Positions 1 through 4,386 of a stretch of 5,703 bases of DNA are shown one piece after another. A program made the translations under genes and the position numbers. Numbering within the stretch: position 1 is the stretch's first letter; each line of letters starts with the position of its first letter. The notes under the pieces were generated by a model that was not told the DNA's origin, made no database searches, and saw nothing but the letters and a program-made list of their open reading frames with translations. Origin of the DNA: Bacteroidota bacterium (GTDB lineage: Bacteria > Bacteroidota > Bacteroidia > Bacteroidales > Prolixibacteraceae); contig JAUZOB010000219.1 of the NCBI GenBank assembly GCA_030706665.1, positions 1 to 5,703 on the forward strand. Direction: 5' to 3'.

Positions 1-1499
1 ATAAAATCATCTACTCCGGCCTCAGCCGCTATGGCTGCAGCGGTCAATGGATTGTCTCCGGTTACCATGACAGTTCGGATTCCCATTTTTCTCAATTGAG
101 CAAATCGCTGTTTGATTCCACCTTTAACAATGTCTTTTAAGTGAATGACTCCAAGTACCCGATTGTTCTCTGCAACAACTAAAGGGGTTGCTCCTTTACG
201 GGCGAGATCTTCAACTATTTCCAGAACTTTAATCGGGAAAAAACCATTATTTAATTCTACAAATCTTCGAATGGCATCGGATGATCCTTTTCGAATGTGT
301 CGTATACTCCCGTCTTTAAGCTTTACGTCAACTCCACTCATTCTGGTTTGAGCTGTAAAAGGAATAAAAACGGCATCAAGTTGATGGATGTCTCGTCCCC
401 GAAGTCCGAATTTCTCTTTTGCAAGAACAACTATTGAACGACCTTCCGGGGTTTCGTCTGATAAAGATGAAAGCTGAGTGGCGTCTGCAAGCTGTTCTCT
501 GGATATCCCCTCGGCGGGAATAAAATCAGTAGCCATACGGTTGCCTAATGTGATGGTACCGGTTTTATCTAAAAGCAGTACATCTACATCACCTGCAGCT
601 TCGATTGCTCTTCCACTTGTTGCAATCACATTACGCTGGAGAAGTCGATCCATTCCGCTGATCCCGATTGCACTCAGTAATCCCCCGATAGTTGTGGGGA
701 TCAGACAAACCAACAGCGAGATTAACACAGGAAGTGAGAGGTTTTGAGACATGGGTAACCCGGATGCTTTCAGACTATATTCAAAGAATGCCGGAAGAGT
801 AACTACAGCTAGAATGAAGATGATTGACAACCCTGATAAAAGGATAGAAAGAGCGATCTCATTGGGGGTTTTCTGTCTTTTAGCTCCTTCGACCAATGCG
901 ATCATCTGATCTAAAAATGTATTGCCCTGTTCAGATGTAACTCGAATAAGAATTCGATCGCTAATGACTTTGGTTCCTCCGGTTACAGCGCTACGGTCAC
1001 CTCCGCTTTCTCTGATCACAGGTGCAGACTCTCCGGTAATAGCTGATTCATCTACACTTGCAATTCCTTCAATGACTTCACCGTCGGCTGGTATTACATC
1101 ACCTACTTCACACACCACCAGATCCCCTTTGCTTAATTCCGTAGCTCCGATCGTCTCTTCCTGATCATTGCTATTAATTCTTCTTGCTTTCGTTTGGGTC
1201 TTATTTTTTCTAAGACTTTCAGCCTGAGCTTTACCTCTTCCTTCGGCAATGGCTTCAGAAAAATTGGCAAAGAGAACTGTGAACCATAACCATATTGTAA
1301 TCATCATGTTGAAAGATGAATATTCATGTTTTGCTATATTCATGATAACAACAATGGTTGTGATTACTGATCCTAATCCAACAATAAAGATAACGGGGTT
1401 TTTGATTAAGGTTGCAGGATTTAGTTTAATGAATGAATCCCTTAATGCATGAAGGATTATCTTTTTGTTGAATAACTTTGTTTTATGTTTTGCTTGCAT
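1..1499 (-). CDS. kdpB: KdpB, potassium-transporting P-type ATPase subunit B (3' end outside window)
   Basis: This is the ATP-hydrolysing subunit of the KdpFABC K+ uptake pump in the inner membrane. The 499 visible residues align by eye with E. coli KdpB almost throughout. They show membrane helices near residues 33-55 and 67-80, the actuator-domain TGES loop at 155-158 (the Ser corresponds to the regulatory phospho-serine of E. coli KdpB), and CLIPTTIGG in the membrane core at 265-273. The phosphorylation site DKTGTIT has its catalytic Asp at 311. The nucleotide-binding motifs FTAQTRMSG (381-389) and KGSSDAIRR follow, then TGDNPLTAA at about 480. The window ends at AGVDDF, so the TGDGTNDAP hinge and the last membrane helices are not visible (full length is usually about 680). 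The ATG at 1499 lies 11 bp after the kdpA stop and no Shine-Dalgarno sequence is seen, which fits a Bacteroidetes operon. All catalytic motifs in view are intact. Confidence 0.98.
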   Translation of the reverse strand, partial: MQAKHKTKLFNKKIILHALRDSFIKLNPATLIKNPVIFIVGLGSVITTIVVIMNIAKHEYSSFNMMITIWLWFTVLFANFSEAIAEGRGKAQAESLRKNKTQTKARRINSNDQEETIGATELSKGDLVVCEVGDVIPADGEVIEGIASVDESAITGESAPVIRESGGDRSAVTGGTKVISDRILIRVTSEQGNTFLDQMIALVEGAKRQKTPNEIALSILLSGLSIIFILAVVTLPAFFEYSLKASGLPMSQNLSLPVLISLLVCLIPTTIGGLLSAIGISGMDRLLQRNVIATSGRAIEAAGDVDVLLLDKTGTITLGNRMATDFIPAEGISREQLADATQLSSLSDETPEGRSIVVLAKEKFGLRGRDIHQLDAVFIPFTAQTRMSGVDVKLKDGSIRHIRKGSSDAIRRFVELNNGFFPIKVLEIVEDLARKGATPLVVAENNRVLGVIHLKDIVKGGIKQRFAQLRKMGIRTVMVTGDNPLTAAAIAAEAGVDDF

Positions 1500-1510
1500 G
1501 GTGTTCGAGA

Positions 1511-3202
1511 TTAAAATGTGATTCCGCTTTGCATCAATAGATGTTCTACAATCGGTCCCAACGAAAGTGCCGGGAAGAATGTTAATCCTCCTACAATCAA
1601 AATGACTGCGATCAGAAGCATAACAAATAACCAATTGTCTGTATGAAAAGTCCCGGAAGAAGGAGGCGTGATTTTCTTTTTGGCTAGATTTCCGGCAATA
1701 GCCATGACCGGAATAATTACACCGAATCGGCCAATTAGCATTCCAAATCCGATCAAAATATTATAAAAGACTGTATTGGCATTCAGTCCGGCAAATGCAC
1801 TACCGTTATTTCCTGCAGCCGAAGCAAAGGTGTAGAGAATTTCAGAGAAGCCATGCGGTCCTGAATTGTTCAGACCTGCTAATCCACTTGGAGTAATTGA
1901 GGCCAGTGCTGAAAATAAAAGAATAACTGTACTGGGGGCAAGTACGGCTATGATTGCCATTTGCACTTCAAATGCTTCAATTTTTTTACCCAGATATTCC
2001 GGAGTCCGGCCTACCATTAGCCCAGCAATGAAAACAGTCAGGATGATGAAGATAACCATTCCGTATAATCCGGACCCAACACCACCGTAAACGACTTCTC
2101 CTATTACCAGATTTACCATCGCAACCAATCCGGAAACGGGTGAAAGACTATCATGCATCGAATTTACACTCCCATTGGATGCATCAGTTGTTACAACTGA
2201 CCACAAGACACTATTGGTAACTCCGAATCGGGTTTCTTTTCCTTCCATCATAGAATGGGCGCCAAAAACCGGATTGGTAGCGTATTCAGAATGGAGTGAA
2301 ATGGCCAATCCTGCAATCATTAGAATAAACATTACAACAAAAACAGTCCACCCTTGTCGCACTGATCCTACCATTTTCCCATAAGTATAAGTGAGTGCTG
2401 CAGGAATGAGCAGAATAGACAACATTTCCAGAAAATTTGAGAATGGGGTGGGGTTCTCAAATGGATGAGCACTATTGGCGTTGAAAAATCCTCCGCCATT
2501 GGTCCCTAATTGCTTTATCGCTATCTGGGATGCTGCAGGTCCCATTGGTATGATCTGAGATGTCCCTTCTATATTCGTTGCTTTTACATAAGGAGTAAAA
2601 TTTTGAATTACACCTTGACTAACAAGCAGGAGTGCTAATACAAACGATAGTGGAATTAGAATGTATAACGTAGAGCGAGTCAGATCTACCCAAAAGTTCC
2701 CCAGTTTGTCGGTAGTTTTCCTTGATACGCCTCTGATTAGTGTTAATAGTACAGCGATGCCGGTTGCTGCACTGACAAAATTTTGAACCGTCAGACCTAT
2801 CATCTGAATAAAGTAACTCAACGTTGTTTCACCAGCGTATGACTGCCAGTTCGTATTAGTCATAAAGCTGACTGCCGTGTTAAAGGAGAGATGCCATGGA
2901 ACATTCGGAAGTTTTTCTGTATTAAAAGGCAAATGAGATTGAATCATTTGTAAAATGAACAAAATCAGGAATCCTAAAATATTGAATGTTAATAATCCGG
3001 CTAAATAAGTTTTCCAATTGCTTTCTTCATCGGGATTTACTCCTGTAACCCGATAAATGATCCGCTCCAGCCAACCCAACACGGGTTTTAAGAAGTGTTT
3101 TTCGCCGGAAAACACTTTTGTCATAAATGCTCCTAATGCTGGCGTTAATAGGATCAGGGCCAACAAGAAAAGTGCAATTTGAATTAAGTCGAATGTTGTC
3201 AT
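1511..3202 (-). CDS. kdpA: KdpA, potassium-transporting ATPase K+-binding subunit
   Basis: This is the channel-like subunit of KdpFABC that selects and binds K+ on the outer face; it belongs to the superfamily of K+ transporters. From the chosen ATG it has 563 residues, close to E. coli KdpA (557), with about ten hydrophobic helices. All four pore-loop repeats are visible: TNTNWQS (115-121), GTNGGGFF (233-240), TTDASNGSV (338-346) and AGNNGSAF (463-470). Other family signatures are HPFENP, GEVVYGGVGSGLYGM, GRTPEYLGKKIE and GRFGVIIPVMAIAG. The third loop has Asn where E. coli has Cys344. The frame is open 18 codons further, to an ATG at 3256, but that extension is a Lys/Arg-rich stretch unlike KdpA. 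It also contains a promoter-like TAGCTTTG box, so I prefer the Met at 3202, whose next residues (TTFDLIQIALFLL) begin the first helix. An A-rich tract ending AAAGAG precedes this ATG. No kdpF is visible upstream. kdpB follows directly. Confidence 0.97.
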   Translation of the reverse strand: MTTFDLIQIALFLLALILLTPALGAFMTKVFSGEKHFLKPVLGWLERIIYRVTGVNPDEESNWKTYLAGLLTFNILGFLILFILQMIQSHLPFNTEKLPNVPWHLSFNTAVSFMTNTNWQSYAGETTLSYFIQMIGLTVQNFVSAATGIAVLLTLIRGVSRKTTDKLGNFWVDLTRSTLYILIPLSFVLALLLVSQGVIQNFTPYVKATNIEGTSQIIPMGPAASQIAIKQLGTNGGGFFNANSAHPFENPTPFSNFLEMLSILLIPAALTYTYGKMVGSVRQGWTVFVVMFILMIAGLAISLHSEYATNPVFGAHSMMEGKETRFGVTNSVLWSVVTTDASNGSVNSMHDSLSPVSGLVAMVNLVIGEVVYGGVGSGLYGMVIFIILTVFIAGLMVGRTPEYLGKKIEAFEVQMAIIAVLAPSTVILLFSALASITPSGLAGLNNSGPHGFSEILYTFASAAGNNGSAFAGLNANTVFYNILIGFGMLIGRFGVIIPVMAIAGNLAKKKITPPSSGTFHTDNWLFVMLLIAVILIVGGLTFFPALSLGPIVEHLLMQSGITF

Positions 3203-3235
3203 CTCTTTGTTTTTTCTTTTTGTTTTTTTACGATG

Positions 3236-3243
3236 CAAAGCTA
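3236..3243 (-). promoter_or_regulatory. Candidate -7 promoter box for kdpA
   Basis: On the minus strand this reads TAGCTTTG, an exact match to the Bacteroidetes -7 consensus TAnnTTTG. It would start transcription roughly 25-30 bases before the ATG at 3202. No TTTG element is seen at the usual -33 distance, which would fit a promoter that depends on an activator. The assignment rests on the motif and position only. Confidence 0.4.
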
Positions 3244-3264
3244 TTGCGGTATTCATAAGGATTG

Positions 3265-3304
3265 TATAAAGAAAAAATTGATGGATATAAAGATTTTATA
3301 AAGA
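3265..3304 (-). promoter_or_regulatory. Three-copy direct repeat, candidate KdpE-type operator for kdpA
   Basis: On the minus strand TCTTTATA occurs exactly three times, at 3304-3297, 3293-3286 and 3272-3265. The start-to-start distances are 11 and 21 bp, close to one and two helical turns. The upstream pair reads TTTATA-N5-TTTATA. In E. coli the response regulator KdpE binds a TTTATA-N5-TTTACA direct repeat upstream of kdpFABC, so spacing and core agree with known KdpE recognition. The repeats lie about 22-60 bp upstream of the candidate -7 box, a normal place for an activator. No kdpE gene is in the window, so the binding protein is inferred. Confidence 0.5.
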
Positions 3305-3457
3305 GCTTTACCTGGGGAAAAAGGATTTTAGTTGTGGTTAAAAAGTTGAAATGATAAATATTAATTAAACGTTAAGAGGTGTGGAGTTTTTGGATTTTCC
3401 ATTCTTTTGTTCCTCGAAAAAAAGATTACTTCGCTTTTGTTAAAAACAATAAGAAAG

Positions 3458-3514
3458 ATGAAAGAATTGTTTATGCATATGTGTTGTATGGTGATGTCAG
3501 GAGGAAACTGTTGA
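3458..3514 (+). CDS. Met/Cys-rich mini-ORF 1 (18 codons), unrecognised
   Basis: This very short frame encodes MKELFMHMCCMVMSGGNC, with five Met, three Cys and one His in 18 residues. The ATG follows an A-rich tract with AAGAAAG just before it, a good translation start for Bacteroidetes. A strong plus-strand terminator begins 32 bases after the stop, so the frame and terminator form a compact transcription unit. I know no family for it. It may be a metal-binding or redox micropeptide, or a regulatory leader peptide whose Met and Cys codons (3473-3496) sense aminoacyl-tRNA supply. The similar composition of the next mini-ORF, with a shared CCM core, argues against chance. No clear promoter is seen upstream; a TTTG at 3406-3409 with a poor -7 region near 3432-3439 is the best candidate. 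Confidence 0.5.
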   Translation: MKELFMHMCCMVMSGGNC

Positions 3515-3556
3515 CGGTTGCTTTGTATAAACATAAATGATATACCAAAGCCTCCG
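3515..3556 (+). promoter_or_regulatory. Candidate anti-terminator hairpin of unit 1
   Basis: Bases 3515-3529, immediately after the mini-ORF 1 stop, can pair with 3541-3556. TATA pairs with TATA, GCTTTG with CAAAGC, and CGG with CCG, with one bulged C (3545) and a 2x2 internal mismatch. The 3' strand includes the left arm of the following terminator (3547-3556), so the two structures exclude each other. A ribosome at the stop codon would cover the 5' strand and favour termination. This is inferred from pairing by eye; no energies were calculated. Confidence 0.35.
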
Positions 3557-3576
3557 TTTTTAACGGAGGCTTTTTT
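3547..3576 (+). terminator. Rho-independent terminator after mini-ORF 1
   Basis: AAAGCCTCCGTT (3547-3558) pairs perfectly with AACGGAGGCTTT (3562-3573) around a TTT loop, and the T tract runs through 3576. The T tract is on the plus strand only, which shows that the terminated transcript comes from the left, across mini-ORF 1. Confidence 0.9.
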
Positions 3577-3603
3577 GTTAATTATAAAACCGATTTATTT
3601 TTT
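3574..3603 (+). promoter_or_regulatory. Candidate promoter for mini-ORF 2
   Basis: TTTG at 3574-3577, 18 bases and TATTTTTT at 3596-3603 resemble the Bacteroidetes -33/-7 arrangement (TTTG, then TAnnTTTG), with one mismatch in the -7 box. Transcription would start near 3610, just before the ATG at 3622. The region is T-rich, so a chance match is possible. Confidence 0.3.
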
Positions 3604-3621
3604 AACTGATAAATAAGTGCG

Positions 3622-3738
3622 ATGATGATTCAACTTTTTGAAAATAGAATAATGATGTGTATGATGCCGTGTCGTATGAAAAACATGTGTATGATGGCAT
3701 GTTGTATGAAATTCTATTGCAGAAGAATGAAGCATTGA
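3622..3738 (+). CDS. Met/Cys-rich mini-ORF 2 (38 codons), unrecognised
   Basis: The predicted peptide has 12 Met and 6 Cys in 38 residues. After an N-terminal MMIQLFENRI come two near-identical decapeptides, MCMMPCRMKN and MCMMACCMKF (residues 12-31), then a basic tail YCRRMKH (its Tyr starts at residue 32). An in-frame TAA lies three codons before the first ATG (3622). ATGs at 3652/3655 could also start a 27-28-residue form consisting of little but the repeats. A strong terminator follows 23 bases after the stop. The Met/Cys pattern suits soft-metal (copper or silver) binding or a zinc-like Cys cluster. It also suits a leader peptide that senses Met/Cys-tRNA charging. I recognise no family. 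The opposite strand is open here too, but no minus-oriented terminator or family match supports it. Confidence 0.55.
   Translation: MMIQLFENRIMMCMMPCRMKNMCMMACCMKFYCRRMKH
3655..3714 (+). repeat. Two tandem 30-bp copies inside mini-ORF 2
   Basis: Bases 3655-3684 and 3685-3714 match at 25 of 30 positions. The length is a multiple of three, so the frame is kept and the copies encode MCMMPCRMKN and MCMMACCMKF. Met and Cys codons are kept in both copies, apart from one extra Cys (Arg to Cys) in the second. This indicates internal duplication with the Met/Cys spacing retained. Confidence 0.75.
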
Positions 3739-3776
3739 TATCGTTTAATTTAAACAATCTGAAGCCCCTTCTGCAA
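3717..3776 (+). promoter_or_regulatory. Candidate anti-terminator pairing of unit 2
   Basis: TTGCAGAAG at 3717-3725, within codons 32-35 of mini-ORF 2, is the exact reverse complement of CTTCTGCAA at 3768-3776. The latter covers the left arm of the following terminator, so the 9-bp pairing and the terminator stem exclude each other. A ribosome completing the peptide would cover the 5' strand. One stalled on the upstream Met/Cys codons would leave it free. The terminator stem (14 bp) is clearly longer, so kinetic order would matter. Confidence 0.35.
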
Positions 3777-3799
3777 TAAAATGCAGAAGGGGCTTTTTT
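3762..3799 (+). terminator. Rho-independent terminator after mini-ORF 2
   Basis: Bases 3762-3775 (AAGCCCCTTCTGCA) pair perfectly with 3782-3795 around a six-base ATAAAA loop. The T tract at 3794-3799 is on the plus strand, giving a very strong plus-strand terminator with no comparable T tract in the other direction. Confidence 0.92.
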
Positions 3800-3855
3800 G
3801 TTCAACCTGATAAAATGAAGTATGATTTATAAATATCTCGCATTCGCTTTACTTT

Positions 3856-3898
3856 ATGGTACCGTGACTGTTTACCCGGATGGTCCGGTGCCATTTTT
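3856..3898 (+). terminator. Hairpin with T tract, possible third terminator
   Basis: ATGGTACCG (3856-3864) pairs with CGGTGCCAT (3886-3894), with one G-T wobble. After a bulged T, GACTG (3866-3870) pairs with TGGTC (3881-3885), partly by wobble, leaving a ten-base loop. Five Ts (3894-3898) follow on the plus strand. It is weaker than the two upstream terminators but could stop read-through from them. Confidence 0.4.
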
Positions 3899-3988
3899 CA
3901 AAGACTCTTTGCTTCTATTAAATAGTTTGTAGTTTAGTTAGTTTGACTGCTTTTTTATAAAAGCATAACAACAAGTAAGCAACACCTT

Positions 3989-4065
3989 ATTTCGTTCGTC
4001 CTTTGGACATGGTTCAGTCGTGGTTCCTATATCGAATTGTTGTCCAAACCTTGTTTGAACGGAAT
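3989..4065. repeat. Nested inverted repeat
   Basis: The outer arms 3989-3997 (ATTTCGTTC) and 4057-4065 (GAACGGAAT) pair over nine positions with one wobble. The inner arms TTTGGACA (4002-4009) and TGTCCAAA (4041-4048) pair perfectly. Further in, GGTTC (4011-4015) can pair with GAATT (4034-4038) with wobbles. The result is an imperfect stem of about 22 bp. It may be a structured RNA, the footprint of a small mobile element, or chance. Confidence 0.35.
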
Positions 4066-4131
4066 GCAATGGGTAGTTTAAATAGGGAGTTGGTATATAT
4101 CTGTTTTAGCTTTGTATTGTTAATGTAGTCA

Positions 4132-4263
4132 CTATTCATTTGTTTTTAGGTCTATTCGGTAATGACTATTTTTCTCTCCTCCGAATTCGACGTCACTCCG
4201 AAGCGAAAATGCTTCTACAGCCTTCAATGGAAGTGATCCGGACACTCCATTAGAGAGGCATGT
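4132..4263 (-). pseudogene. Possible C-terminal gene remnant (no start codon)
   Basis: Reading the minus strand from a stop at 4266-4264 gives 43 open codons ending in TAG at 4134-4132. There is no ATG. The translation includes SNGVSGSLPLKAVEAF and then SLRSDVEFGGEKNSHYRID, a composition that looks coding and not random. I cannot assign a family. It could be the tail of a decayed gene, for example from an insertion sequence. It could also be a dispersed intergenic repeat, because the same DNA contains hairpins GAAGC/GCTTC (4200-4215) and AATGGAaGTG/CACTCCATT (4226-4251). A GTG within it could in principle start a very short peptide. Confidence 0.2.
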
Positions 4264-4344
4264 TTATGTTATGCGGTATAGGGGGAGGGTATTGGAAATG
4301 CAATTGCTGTGAGTGTATTGTTTATAGAAATATATTGAATCTTT

Positions 4345-4382
4345 AAAACAGAGGCTGTCTAGGGATTTATTTAACAGCCTCT
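4345..4382 (-). terminator. Terminator of the PspC-family gene
   Basis: On the minus strand, four bases after the stop codon, AGAGGCTGT (4382-4374) pairs perfectly with ACAGCCTCT (4358-4350) around a 15-base loop, followed by GTTTT (4349-4345). The T run is short, but the position directly after the gene is typical. The stem could also stop plus-strand transcripts, although only TTT follows on that side. Confidence 0.7.
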
Positions 4383-4386
4383 TTGA

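Larger units (their letters stand above)
3800..4349. other. 550-bp stretch without a convincing gene
   Basis: No open frame here resembles a known protein. What can be seen is a long hairpin with T tract (3856-3898), a nested inverted repeat (3989-4065), a TAGCTTTG box (4107-4114, plus strand), and a minus-strand open frame without ATG that has coding-like composition (4132-4263) and contains two small hairpins. Chance frames of about 36-41 codons exist at 3822-3932 (+), 4009-4128 (+) and 4014-4139 (-), without supporting signals. The region may carry decayed mobile or gene DNA, or structured RNA. Confidence 0.6.

Noticed and set aside
145..2384. Several plus-strand open frames of 67-89 codons
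   Set aside because: They lie antisense within the unmistakable kdpB and kdpA genes and have no family features.
3230..3250. Possible sigma-54 promoter (TTGCA with an upstream GCA) before kdpA
   Set aside because: The essential GG of the -24 element is absent, and the TAnnTTTG box explains the same bases better.
3511..3531. TTGACG and TATAAA resembling a sigma-70 promoter
   Set aside because: The spacing is only nine bases and the sequence is better explained as the 5' strand of the hairpin before terminator 1.
3602..3805. 67-codon minus-strand open frame opposite mini-ORF 2
   Set aside because: Its start and first codons lie inside the perfect terminator hairpin, its composition follows from the complementary Met/Cys repeats, and both terminators in the region point along the plus strand.
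3856..3893. tRNA-like 3' end (GGTGCCA) paired to a GGTACCG 5' end
   Set aside because: The element is only about 38 bases long, with no room for D, anticodon and T arms; a plain hairpin explains it.
3822..3932. 36-codon plus-strand frame with a hydrophobic start
   Set aside because: It overlaps the 3856-3894 hairpin, lacks a promoter or terminator of its own, and its length is expected by chance.
4009..4128. 39-codon plus-strand frame, and a 41-codon minus-strand frame at 4014-4139
   Set aside because: They overlap each other and the nested inverted repeat, and neither has a recognisable motif or supporting signal. The minus frame does start on an ATG overlapping the TAG of the possible remnant, but that alone is weak.
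4182..4194. Adjacent palindromes CGAATTCG and GACGTC
   Set aside because: Short palindromes of this kind arise easily by chance, and nothing else suggests a cloning or phage site.
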